Source: Luteimonas sp. BLCC-B24
GTDB lineage: Bacteria; Pseudomonadota; Gammaproteobacteria; Xanthomonadales; Xanthomonadaceae
Direction: 5' to 3'
DNA: 64,000 nt
Assembly (NCBI RefSeq): GCF_028550595.1
Contig: NZ_JAQQGN010000002.1
Span: 372,001 to 436,000, forward strand
Each line of letters starts with the position of its first letter. The first letter of the stretch is position 1. Made by a program: the position numbers and the translations under genes. The notes beneath the pieces were generated by a model. That model was not told the origin of the DNA and ran no database searches. It saw only the letters and a list, made by a program, of their open reading frames with translations. Positions 22,683 to 30,368 of the stretch are shown here, in pieces.

Positions 22683-25091
22683 ATGGCTTCGAATCTCGAC
22701 GACGTCCTGAATCAACTGCGCTCTGCCGGCCTCCTCGTCGACGGCGGGCTGGAGATCGGCACCCCGCGGCCGGTCCGCTGCCTCGTCGAAGGCGGGGGGC
22801 GCGAGCGCCGCGGCTGGTACCGGCTGTACGAGATGCCCACGACGGCCGGCGACATCCTCATCGTCGGCAGCTTTGGCATCTGGCACGGCAACGAGAACAA
22901 CGCGCAGAAGGTGACGCTGGCCAAGGGCGCGGCGCTGAGCGCCGAGCAGCGCGAGACCCTCAAGCGGCGGCTGGCGGAAGATCGCCGCCGGCTCGAGCTG
23001 GAGCGCAAGCGTCAGGCCGAGCGCGCGGCGCTGCGGGCGAACGCAGCGTGGAGCCGGCTGTTGCCGGACGCCGAATCGGACTACCTGGCAGGCAAGGGCG
23101 TGCGCGGCCACGGGCTGCGATACACGCAGAACGGCACCGCTGTGGTGCCGCTGCTTGACACCGGCGGCCGCATGCATGGCCTGCAGTTCCTGCGCAGCGC
23201 GAAGCAGGCCGAGGCGTGCAGGCGTCCGGCCAAGGAGTTCTGGCCGGCCGGCCTGGTCAAGCGCGGACACTTCCATCTGTTGGGCACGCCCGACTGGCTG
23301 GTGATCGTCGCCGAGGGCTACGCCACCGCGGCCACGCTGCACGAAGCCACCGGCTATCCCGTCGCCGTCGCGTTCGATGCCGGAAACCTCGAGCCGGTGG
23401 CGACCGCGCTGCGCAAGCGCTACAAGCGCGCGAAGATCCTGATCGCCGCCGACGACGACGTCCTCGCGAAGTGTCGCAACCCGGACTGCCGCGGCCGCGT
23501 CGTGCTGTCCGTCGATCCCATCACGTGCCCGCACTGCGGCGAGGCGCACAGCGCCACCAACGCCGGCATCACCGCCGCAACGTCCGCAGCCATCGCCGTC
23601 GATGGTGCCTGGGTCGCGCCGGTGTTCGCCGATGACGCTGGCCGCATCGAGCGCTACCGCACCACCGGCCGCAAGCTCACCGACTTCAACGACTTGCACG
23701 CCGCCGAAGGCCTGCACGTTGCGCGCACGCAGGTGGAAGCCCGCCTCACGGCGCTGTCGTGGCGTCCGAAGGCCATTGCGCCTTCTTCCTCCAACCCGGG
23801 GGGCGGGGACGACCGCAAGCTGCGCCCCATCCAGAACCTGGACGATCTGCTGCCGCGTTTCTCGCTGGTCTACGCCGCCGGTGGTGCCGTGTTCGACCGC
23901 AAGGAACACTGCCTGCTGCCGATCACCGACATGCGCAACATCTGCATCCGCGCCGATCTGCACAAGGCCTGGATGGAGCACCCCGAGCGCGACATCGTCC
24001 GGCAGGAAGAAGTCGGCTTCGATCCCGCATGCACCGATGCCTCCGTCACCTGCAACCTCTGGTCCGGCTGGCCGACCACGCCGCGTGCAGGCAACTGCGA
24101 CCGCCTGCTCGATCTGCTGCGCTTCCTGTGCTCCGACGAGCGCAACCGGTCCGACGAGCTGTTCAACTGGGTGCTGCGCTGGGTCGCGTATCCCATCCAG
24201 CACCCCGGCGCGAAGATGAAGACCACCATCGTCGTGCACGGCGGGCAGGGCGCCGGCAAGAACCTGTTCTTCGAGTGCGTCATGGGGATCTACGGCAAGT
24301 ACGGTCGCATCCTCGACCAGGACGCGCTGGTCGACAAACACAACGACTGGGCCAGCCGCAAGCTGTTCCTGATCGCCGACGAAGTCGTCGCCCAGGCCCA
24401 CCGGTTCGAGCTCAAGAACAAGCTCAAGACCCTGATCACCGGCACCCAGATCCGCATCAATCCCAAGCACATCGCCGCCTACGACGAGGCCAACCATTGC
24501 AATCTGGTCTTCCTCAGCAACGAGGACATGCCCGCGGTGCTCGAGGAAGACGACCGCCGGCACTGCGTCATCTGGACGCCTGCCGAACGCAAGCCCGATT
24601 ACTACGCCGCCATCCGCGATGAGATCGCTGCCGGCGGCATCGAGGCCCTGCACGACTACCTGCTGCACCTGGACCTAGGCGACTTCCACCCGGGCACACG
24701 TCCACCAGAGACCGAAGCCAAACGCACCCTGCAGGGCCTCGCCCGCGACACGCCGCTGGTGTTCGCCGATGCCCTGGTCACCGGCGACATCGGCAAGCTG
24801 CAGGCCATCCCCGGCCTCACCACCGACTGGTACGCCGTCTACCAGCGCTGGTGCTCGACCATCGGCGAGAAGCCCGCGCCGATGAAGCGCTTCCTCAACA
24901 CGCTCGAACGCAAGCGTGGGTTCGCCACGGAGCGCCGCCGCTACCTCGACGGCCAGACCGTCGTCCACCCCAAGTCCGTCCTCACCTTCGGCCTGCGCGC
25001 CCGCGAGGGCACCGATGAGCGCGACTGGCTGGGCGAGCAGATCCACATCATGAAGAACGCAATGGCCGACTACCGCGGGGGCCTCGCATGA
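22683..25091 (+). CDS. Phage primase-helicase (Toprim + SF3-type helicase)
   Basis: An 802-residue replication protein. Residues about 1-200 are a DnaG-like N-terminal region. A Toprim domain follows at about 206-262 (VIVAEGYATAATLHEATGYP ... ILIAADDD), with a zinc ribbon (CRNPDCRG ... TCPHCG) right after it. The second half is a superfamily 3 / DUF5906-type ATPase with Walker A HGGQGAGKN near 518-526 and Walker B KLFLIADEV near 558-566. One polypeptide thus makes primers and unwinds DNA at the phage origin. Its stop overlaps the frame that enters the iteron-like array, a sensible place for an origin. Confidence 0.9.
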   Translation: MASNLDDVLNQLRSAGLLVDGGLEIGTPRPVRCLVEGGGRERRGWYRLYEMPTTAGDILIVGSFGIWHGNENNAQKVTLAKGAALSAEQRETLKRRLAEDRRRLELERKRQAERAALRANAAWSRLLPDAESDYLAGKGVRGHGLRYTQNGTAVVPLLDTGGRMHGLQFLRSAKQAEACRRPAKEFWPAGLVKRGHFHLLGTPDWLVIVAEGYATAATLHEATGYPVAVAFDAGNLEPVATALRKRYKRAKILIAADDDVLAKCRNPDCRGRVVLSVDPITCPHCGEAHSATNAGITAATSAAIAVDGAWVAPVFADDAGRIERYRTTGRKLTDFNDLHAAEGLHVARTQVEARLTALSWRPKAIAPSSSNPGGGDDRKLRPIQNLDDLLPRFSLVYAAGGAVFDRKEHCLLPITDMRNICIRADLHKAWMEHPERDIVRQEEVGFDPACTDASVTCNLWSGWPTTPRAGNCDRLLDLLRFLCSDERNRSDELFNWVLRWVAYPIQHPGAKMKTTIVVHGGQGAGKNLFFECVMGIYGKYGRILDQDALVDKHNDWASRKLFLIADEVVAQAHRFELKNKLKTLITGTQIRINPKHIAAYDEANHCNLVFLSNEDMPAVLEEDDRRHCVIWTPAERKPDYYAAIRDEIAAGGIEALHDYLLHLDLGDFHPGTRPPETEAKRTLQGLARDTPLVFADALVTGDIGKLQAIPGLTTDWYAVYQRWCSTIGEKPAPMKRFLNTLERKRGFATERRRYLDGQTVVHPKSVLTFGLRAREGTDERDWLGEQIHIMKNAMADYRGGLA

Positions 25092-25104
25092 TCGCGCCTA
25101 CTGC

Positions 25105-25355
25105 TGTGCGGCCTGTGCGGGAAGCGGTGCGGGCAGCTGTGCGGGCAGAAACCGCGCAGCCACGCGGATTGTGCGGCCTGTGCGGCCAAACCGTCCGCGC
25201 CCGTGTAGGCGCATGCGCACACCTGCGCACACACATGCACCCGCGCCCGCGCACGGGGATGTGCCCGCACAGGCCGCACACCCCGCACAGCCGCGCAGCC
25301 ATGCGGGTTCGCGCACTCCGATCCCCGCACACGTCGGCGCACACCACGCCGCACA
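25105..25355. repeat. Iteron-like array of TGTGCGG in both orientations; candidate origin
   Basis: Five exact TGTGCGG copies on the + strand at 25105, 25114, 25138, 25170 and 25179 (plus a GGTGCGG variant near 25124) face five exact CCGCACA copies at 25265, 25274, 25283, 25325 and 25349. Several are exactly 9 bp apart. The block lies immediately after the primase-helicase gene. The arrangement resembles initiator-binding iterons or a large imperfect palindrome. A frame of 188 codons (25088-25654) runs through it but encodes Arg/His/Pro-rich low-complexity text. Confidence 0.6.
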
Positions 25356-25423
25356 GCCGTGCCGCCTCGCGCGCGCTCGTCCTCTCACTCGTTGCTCGAA
25401 AGAAGATGGAGGGAGGTTCCTCG

Positions 25424-25654
25424 ATGCGGTCGCACGGCCGGCAGCTCGACCTGGTGCGCCACGGCGAGGCCGCCCTGGCGCACGCGCATCGCATCGCGGC
25501 GGAGACCGCCCTGCGCAACCCCTACGAGACCCCCGCGGCCTGCGCCCGCCGTGCCGCCCACCACCTCGCCGAAGCCGCCCGCCTCACCGCTGGCGCCCCC
25601 TGCGCTGAAAAATCGCGCGCGATCCTCTCCGCCTCCACGCAGGCCGCCGCATGA
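25424..25654 (+). CDS. Hypothetical small helical protein
   Basis: A 76-residue protein (MRSHGRQLDLVRHGEAALAH...), Ala-rich and helical (YETPAACARRAAHHLAEAAR). GGAGG lies about eight bases before the ATG at 25424. The same frame is open back to an ATG at 25088 that overlaps the primase stop, which would add 112 low-complexity residues translated from the repeat array; I favour the short form. Overlaps the small terminase gene by four bases. Confidence 0.5.
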   Translation: MRSHGRQLDLVRHGEAALAHAHRIAAETALRNPYETPAACARRAAHHLAEAARLTAGAPCAEKSRAILSASTQAAA

Positions 25655-26259
25655 CCACCGCCGTCGATATGGGATTCCGCGAGTTCGCCGACCACCTCGG
25701 CTGCAAGCCCGGCTACGTCACCGAGCTCCGCAAGGCCGGCCGCCTGGTGCTGACCGATGACGGCAAGCGGGTGCGCGTCGCTGAGAGCCGTCAGTTGATC
25801 GAGGACACGCGCGACCCGCGCAAGGCGGGGGTGGCTGCCCGCCATGCCGGCACTCGCGGCGCACTGATCGGACCGGCTGGCCCGGCGCTGGACAGCGCGG
25901 ATGATGGCGCAGACGATGATGACGAAGCACTCGCCACCAGCGGCCCGTCCGCAAGCCACGCCGCGCGTCGCGCGAAGGCCGCGGCTGATCGTGAGGAAGC
26001 GCTGGCACGCAAGGCGCTCCGCGACGAACAGGTGGAGCTCGGCACGCTGCTGGTGATCGACGAGGTGGTCTCGGCCATCGCCACCACGGTGACCACGCTG
26101 CGTACCGGTTTGCAGAACCTTCGAGCCACGCTCGCGCCGTCGCTGGCCGCTGCCCAGACCGAAGAACAGGTCGGCGCCATCCTCGGCGAAGCCATCGAAA
26201 GCGCGCTGGACGAGTGCGCCCGCGAGTTGCGCACACTCGGCAAGGACGCGCAGGCATGA
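25651..26259 (+). CDS. Terminase small subunit (Nu1-like)
   Basis: A 202-residue protein. The N-terminus (FREFADHLGCKPGYVTELRK, then AGRLVLTDDGKRVRVAES) is a winged helix-turn-helix as in Nu1-type DNA-packaging proteins. A central acidic linker (DSADDGADDDDEA) leads to a helical C-terminus (LRDEQVELGTLLVIDEVVSA) probably used for oligomerisation. Position immediately before, and four-base overlap with, the large terminase support the call. Role: recognises the packaging site and recruits the motor. Confidence 0.85.
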   Translation: MTTAVDMGFREFADHLGCKPGYVTELRKAGRLVLTDDGKRVRVAESRQLIEDTRDPRKAGVAARHAGTRGALIGPAGPALDSADDGADDDDEALATSGPSASHAARRAKAAADREEALARKALRDEQVELGTLLVIDEVVSAIATTVTTLRTGLQNLRATLAPSLAAAQTEEQVGAILGEAIESALDECARELRTLGKDAQA

Positions 26260-28187
26260 CCGCCGCTGCCCTCTACACCGCCGCCGCCCGCGCCATCGCC
26301 CCACGCAAGCCCATGCGCGTCAGCGAGTGGGCGGATCGCAACCGTGTGCTCTCCCAGAAGGGCAGCGCGATCGGCGGGCAGTGGCGCAGCAGCCGCAACC
26401 CGCTGCAGGTCGAGATCATGGATTGCTTCAGCGCCCGAAGCCCGGTGCGCGACGTCGTGGCCATCCTGCCCATCCAGTTCGGCAAGAGCGAGATCGAGAC
26501 CAACATCCTCGGCTACACCATGTGCGAAGACCCGGGCCCGGTGATGGTCGCGTTCCCCGGCGAAGTGTCGATGAACAAGTGGATCGACCAGAAGCTGAGC
26601 CCGTTGATCGAGTCCACCCCAGCGGTAGCGCGCGTGCTGACCAGCGTGGCCAGCCGGGAGTCCAGCAACCGCCGGCACTTCAAGGATTTCCACGGGGGCC
26701 AGCTCTACATCGAGCATGCGGGCAACCCGGTGCGGCTGAAGTCCACCTCGGTGAAGGTGACGCTGGGCGACGAGTTCAGCAGCTTCGCCAATCTGCTGCG
26801 TGGCGGCGATGACCCGGAGGCCCTGCTCGACGGTCGCAATTCGGCATTCCCCACCACCTACAAGCGGCTCAAGGTCGGAACCCCCGAGCTGATGGGGCTG
26901 TGCCGGCTGACGATGCTGTGGGAGAAATCCGACAAGCGCCTGTTTCACGTGGACTGTCCGGACTGTGGGCACGCGCAGCCGCTGCAGTGGTCCGGCCTGC
27001 ACTGGACGCCCGACGCCAGCCGCTGCTGGTACGTGTGCCGGGAGTGTGGCGTGGTGATCGAAGAGCACCAGAAGGCGCAGTTGCTGGCGGGTGGTCGCTG
27101 GATTCCCACTGGCGATGTCGATGCACGCATCCGCGGCTACCAAGCGAACTGCCTGTACTACCCGCTCGGTCTCGGCCCGCGCTGGCTTGATCTGGTGCAC
27201 ATGTGGCGTGACGCCCAAGCCGACCCCGGCAAGCTGAAGACCTTCGTCAACGACCGCCTCGCCGAGGCCTGGGAAGACCCCGCCATGCGCGCGGTCAAGC
27301 ACAACGTCATTGCCGATCGCGTGGAGCGCTACGATCTGCGCACCGCGCCGGCCGGCGTGCTGCTGCTCACCGCCGGTGTCGACACGCAGGACAACCGCCT
27401 TGCCGTGCAGATCGTCGGGTGGGGCAGGGGCATGGCGTGCTGGATACTCGATTACGTCGAGCTCGACGGCGACCCCGCCGATGCCGAAGTCTGGACCCGC
27501 CTGACCGATCTGCTCAACAAGCCCATCGAGCACGCCCGCGGCGGCCTGCTGCGCGTGCAGGCCACGGCCATCGACGCCGGTGGCCACCGCACCGAGGCCG
27601 TCAAGCACTTCGTCCGCGCGCGCCGCATCGCCCGGCCGCTGTGCATCTTCGGCGCCGTCCCCAACAACGCGCCGGTGTTGTCCAAAGCCAAGCTGCAGGA
27701 CGTCAACTACCGCGGCCAGCTCGACCGGCGCGGCGTCCACATCCAGCACGTCGGCACCGTCGGCATCAAACACCTGCTCTACAGCCGTCTGTCCGCCGAT
27801 GCCGACAAGCCCGCCGAAGCACGCATGGTCCACCTGTCCGACCAGCTCGATCAGGCCTATCTCGGTGGCCTGGTCGCAGAGACCTACAACCCTGCCAAGA
27901 ACCGGTTCGAGAAGAAGCGGGGCGCCCCGCGCAACGAACCGCTCGACACATGGGTCTACGCCTACGCCGCCGCCCACCATCAGGAGCTGCGCCTGCACCG
28001 GTTCACCAAGGCGGACTGGGATGCGGTCGAGATTCGCCTGGTGGCATCGCCCGGCGCCCCTGCCGCCAATGATTCGCGTGGAACACAACCGGAGCCCGCA
28101 CCCGTGAAGACCCCGAACGATTCGCGTGGAACACCGCCGCCTCGTCGCGCGCGTGCCGGCCTCGGCCGCGACGGGTGGGGCCTGTGA
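26256..28187 (+). CDS. Terminase large subunit (GpA family)
   Basis: A 643-residue packaging motor. The N-terminal ATPase has the Walker A-like ILPIQFGKSEI (70-80) and the Walker B-like VTLGDEFSSF (168-177). A zinc ribbon follows (DCPDCGH ... VCRECG, about 230-265). The nuclease half begins at LLTAGVDTQDNRLAV with the first catalytic Asp and continues to PLDTWVYAYAAAHH. Lambda GpA homologues cut at cos sites, so cohesive-end packaging is likely. The C-terminal tail carries a short duplication (NDSRGT twice, 50 bp apart in DNA). Start ATG at 26256 overlaps the small-subunit stop. Confidence 0.93.
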   Translation: MTAAALYTAAARAIAPRKPMRVSEWADRNRVLSQKGSAIGGQWRSSRNPLQVEIMDCFSARSPVRDVVAILPIQFGKSEIETNILGYTMCEDPGPVMVAFPGEVSMNKWIDQKLSPLIESTPAVARVLTSVASRESSNRRHFKDFHGGQLYIEHAGNPVRLKSTSVKVTLGDEFSSFANLLRGGDDPEALLDGRNSAFPTTYKRLKVGTPELMGLCRLTMLWEKSDKRLFHVDCPDCGHAQPLQWSGLHWTPDASRCWYVCRECGVVIEEHQKAQLLAGGRWIPTGDVDARIRGYQANCLYYPLGLGPRWLDLVHMWRDAQADPGKLKTFVNDRLAEAWEDPAMRAVKHNVIADRVERYDLRTAPAGVLLLTAGVDTQDNRLAVQIVGWGRGMACWILDYVELDGDPADAEVWTRLTDLLNKPIEHARGGLLRVQATAIDAGGHRTEAVKHFVRARRIARPLCIFGAVPNNAPVLSKAKLQDVNYRGQLDRRGVHIQHVGTVGIKHLLYSRLSADADKPAEARMVHLSDQLDQAYLGGLVAETYNPAKNRFEKKRGAPRNEPLDTWVYAYAAAHHQELRLHRFTKADWDAVEIRLVASPGAPAANDSRGTQPEPAPVKTPNDSRGTPPPRRARAGLGRDGWGL

Positions 28188-28486
28188 TCCGCAAGCGCGA
28201 GACCGAGCAGCAGCTGCGCGAGCGCATCGAAGATGCGCTGGTGCGCGACGTCGGCGTCAGCCCGACGATGGCCCAGCCCTTCATCGACTCAGTGATGCGG
28301 TGCTTCGCAGGCGAGCAGGCCTACTTCCCTGCGGCGCCTCGCGACTATCCGGTGCTGCACATTCGCGCAGCGCTGGAGCGGGGGGTTCCCGTCAAACAGG
28401 TCATGCAGGAGTTCGACGTCTCGCGCTCCAAGCTGCATGAGCTTTTCCCCGGCGGACTGCCCCGAAAGGTGCTGAAAACGGCCTGA
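28184..28486 (+). CDS. Mor-like helix-turn-helix protein
   Basis: A 100-residue basic protein. The phrase GEQAYFPAAPRDYPVLHIRA followed by GVPVKQVMQEFDVSRSKLHELF has the layout of Mor/C-type middle-gene activators: a dimerisation strand, then an HTH. The GTG at 28184 overlaps the terminase stop. Just downstream lies a 120-bp AT-rich gap with inverted GTGGACAA repeats, a natural binding target. It could activate the head/tail genes or regulate itself; family assignment is moderate. Confidence 0.55.
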   Translation: MIRKRETEQQLRERIEDALVRDVGVSPTMAQPFIDSVMRCFAGEQAYFPAAPRDYPVLHIRAALERGVPVKQVMQEFDVSRSKLHELFPGGLPRKVLKTA

Positions 28487-28502
28487 TTCCACGATTTTTT
28501 GT

Positions 28503-28587
28503 AAACGTGGACAAATTAGTTTTTCGGGTCTTACGGATCAATCACTTGCAAGCGCGTTGTCCACGTTTTTTTTAGATCGTGGACAAA
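28503..28587. promoter_or_regulatory. AT-rich gap with inverted GTGGACAA repeats
   Basis: The only sizeable gap in the operon between 20674 and 32600. AAACGTGGACAA at 28503-28514 is matched by its exact reverse complement TTGTCCACGTTT at 28557-28568, and CGTGGACAAA recurs at 28578-28587. The second arm runs into eight Ts (28566-28573). It could be an operator/promoter for the head genes, an attenuator, or DnaA-box-like sites (TTGTCCAC differs slightly from TTATCCACA). Confidence 0.6.
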
Positions 28588-28608
28588 CAAGTCCGGACCA
28601 TATGCATC

Positions 28609-28821
28609 ATGGCAACCGCGCAGCAGATGCTGGATCTCTACACCGACGCGGAAGCGAAGGTGCTGGCTGGCCAGCGCATCCGCTTCGGCGATCGTGAGCT
28701 GACGCGCGCCAACCTCGAAGAGATCCGGGCCGGTCGCCGCGAATGGCAAGCGCGCGCGGATGCCGAAGCCCGCCGGGGCCGGCCCGGGTGGGCAGTCGCC
28801 GACTTCGGTGGCACCACGTGA
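28609..28821 (+). CDS. Head-tail joining protein gpW
   Basis: A 70-residue protein whose size and sequence (MATAQQMLDLYTDAEAKVLA, RIRFGDRELTRANLEEIRAG) match lambda gpW (68 residues), which closes the portal and stabilises packaged DNA. A GTG at 28579 is in frame but would add ten residues encoded by the repeat region; the ATG at 28609 fits the family. Precedes and overlaps the portal gene as in lambda. Confidence 0.88.
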   Translation: MATAQQMLDLYTDAEAKVLAGQRIRFGDRELTRANLEEIRAGRREWQARADAEARRGRPGWAVADFGGTT

Positions 28822-30365
28822 GCGCATCGCTCGCCAAGTCGCGTCTGACCTCGGCGATCGCCATCGATCGCGCAGCGCGTGAAGCGCAGGCCGTCATCGA
28901 CCGCGCCAAGGTGCAGGCCCGCGCGCACGAAGTCACGCGCCCGTCGCGCCACCGCAAGCTGGCCCGCGACTGGGGCAGCGCCAACAGCATCGTCGGCATG
29001 GACGCGCGTCAGCTGCGCGACCAGGCGCGCCACCTCGAGCGCGATCTCGACATCGCCGACAATGCGCTCAACGTGCTGGTGCAGAACACCGTCGGCAGCG
29101 GCATCGATGTGCTGGCGGCGCCGCGTCTGCCCGGCCAGCCGATCAATCGCGGCCTGGCCGAACAGATCGACGACCTGTGGGACAGCTGGTGGGACGCGCC
29201 TGAAGTCACCGCCATGCACGACTACGGCGCCTGCCAGCAGCTGCTTGCGCGCACCTGGTTCCGTGATGGCGAGAGCTACTACCAGGACCTGATCGGCACG
29301 GTGCCCGGTCTCGTGCACGGCACGCCGGTGCCTTACAGCATCGAGATGATCGAGCCGGACCTGATCCCGCTCGACATGACCGACCCCGCACGCAACATCC
29401 TGCAGGGCGTCGAGAAAAACGCATGGGGGCGAGCGGTCGCGTACCACGTGTACAAGACGCACCCCGGCGACGTCTACGGCGCCATGCTGGAAACCAAGCG
29501 CGTCAGCGCGGACATCCTGCACGGCATTCGCAACACGAAGCGCCTGCACCAGGTGCGGGGCCTGAGTGTGTTCGCCAGCGCCATGTCGCGCTTCGAGGAC
29601 GTCAAGGACTACGAAGAATCCGAGCGCATCGCGGCGAAGGTCGCGGCGTCGATGTGCGCCTACATCAAGAAGGGCAACCCGGACCGCTACGGCGAGAACG
29701 CCAGCACCGTCGCCGGCCAGATGGTCACGCCCGAAGCGGGCGATCGCGAACTGCGCTTCGTGCCCGGTGTCGTCTTCGACGACCTGCTGCAGGGCGAAGA
29801 CATCGGCATGATCGACAGCAACCGGCCGAACCCGAACGCCGGCAGCTGGCGCATGGACCAGCTGCGCGCGGCAGCCGGCGGTATCGGCGTCAGCTACAGC
29901 AGCCTGACGCGCAACTACGACGGCACGTACTCGGCGCAGCGTCAGGAACTGGTCGAGCAGTGGGGCGGTTATCTGATGCTGGCCGAGCGCTTCATCGCGC
30001 TCGCCGTGCGCAAGCATCGCCTGCGTTTCATCGAGGCCGCCGTACTCGCCGGCAAGCTGCGCCTGCCGCGCGGCTGGGAACTGCGCCACTTGGCGGCCAG
30101 CACCTACGTGCGTCCGGTCATGCCGTGGATCGACCCGCTGAAGGAAGCCTACGGGCGTGGCGAGGCCGAGGACCGCGGCTGGACCAGCCCGCAGCAGAAC
30201 ACGCTGCTCTACGGCAACAACCCCAACGACGTCGAGCGCGAGCGCGCCGACTGGGCCGCGCGTCGCGCCGAACTGGGCGATGCGCCGCCGCCCGCGCCTG
30301 CCACCGCGCAGGCAGATCGCAGCGCCATCCGCGCCGCGTCCATCACCGCCGCACTGAGGGACTGA
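28818..30365 (+). CDS. Lambda-type portal protein
   Basis: A 515-residue portal. Typical phrases are DNALNVLVQNTVGSGIDVLA near the N-terminus, WWDAPEVTAMHDYGACQQLL, VPYSIEMIEPDLIP, VPGVVFDDLLQGEDIGMIDS and the GVSYSSLTRNYDGTYSAQRQ segment, all characteristic of the lambda/GpB portal family. GTG at 28818 overlaps the gpW stop. Twelve copies form the DNA channel and the docking site for terminase and tail. Confidence 0.93.
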   Translation: MSASLAKSRLTSAIAIDRAAREAQAVIDRAKVQARAHEVTRPSRHRKLARDWGSANSIVGMDARQLRDQARHLERDLDIADNALNVLVQNTVGSGIDVLAAPRLPGQPINRGLAEQIDDLWDSWWDAPEVTAMHDYGACQQLLARTWFRDGESYYQDLIGTVPGLVHGTPVPYSIEMIEPDLIPLDMTDPARNILQGVEKNAWGRAVAYHVYKTHPGDVYGAMLETKRVSADILHGIRNTKRLHQVRGLSVFASAMSRFEDVKDYEESERIAAKVAASMCAYIKKGNPDRYGENASTVAGQMVTPEAGDRELRFVPGVVFDDLLQGEDIGMIDSNRPNPNAGSWRMDQLRAAAGGIGVSYSSLTRNYDGTYSAQRQELVEQWGGYLMLAERFIALAVRKHRLRFIEAAVLAGKLRLPRGWELRHLAASTYVRPVMPWIDPLKEAYGRGEAEDRGWTSPQQNTLLYGNNPNDVERERADWAARRAELGDAPPPAPATAQADRSAIRAASITAALRD

Positions 30366-30368
30366 CCG

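Noticed and set aside
22659-24668. A 669-codon open frame on the minus strand opposite the primase-helicase
   Set aside because: Antisense to a protein with Toprim and Walker motifs; its translation is Gly/Val/Asp-rich text without domains, an artefact of high GC third positions.
25105-25355. CRISPR array
   Set aside because: Repeats are only 7 bp, occur in both orientations and have no regular spacers; there are no cas genes.
25088-25423. Protein-coding extension upstream of the 76-residue gene, starting at the ATG that overlaps the primase stop
   Set aside because: The extension is encoded by the heptamer array and is Arg/His/Pro low-complexity; the internal ATG at 25424 has a better ribosome-binding site. 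Kept open as a possibility because of the ATGA overlap.
25791-28088. A 765-codon minus-strand frame opposite terminase
   Set aside because: Antisense to terminase motifs and without its own ribosome-binding site or domains.
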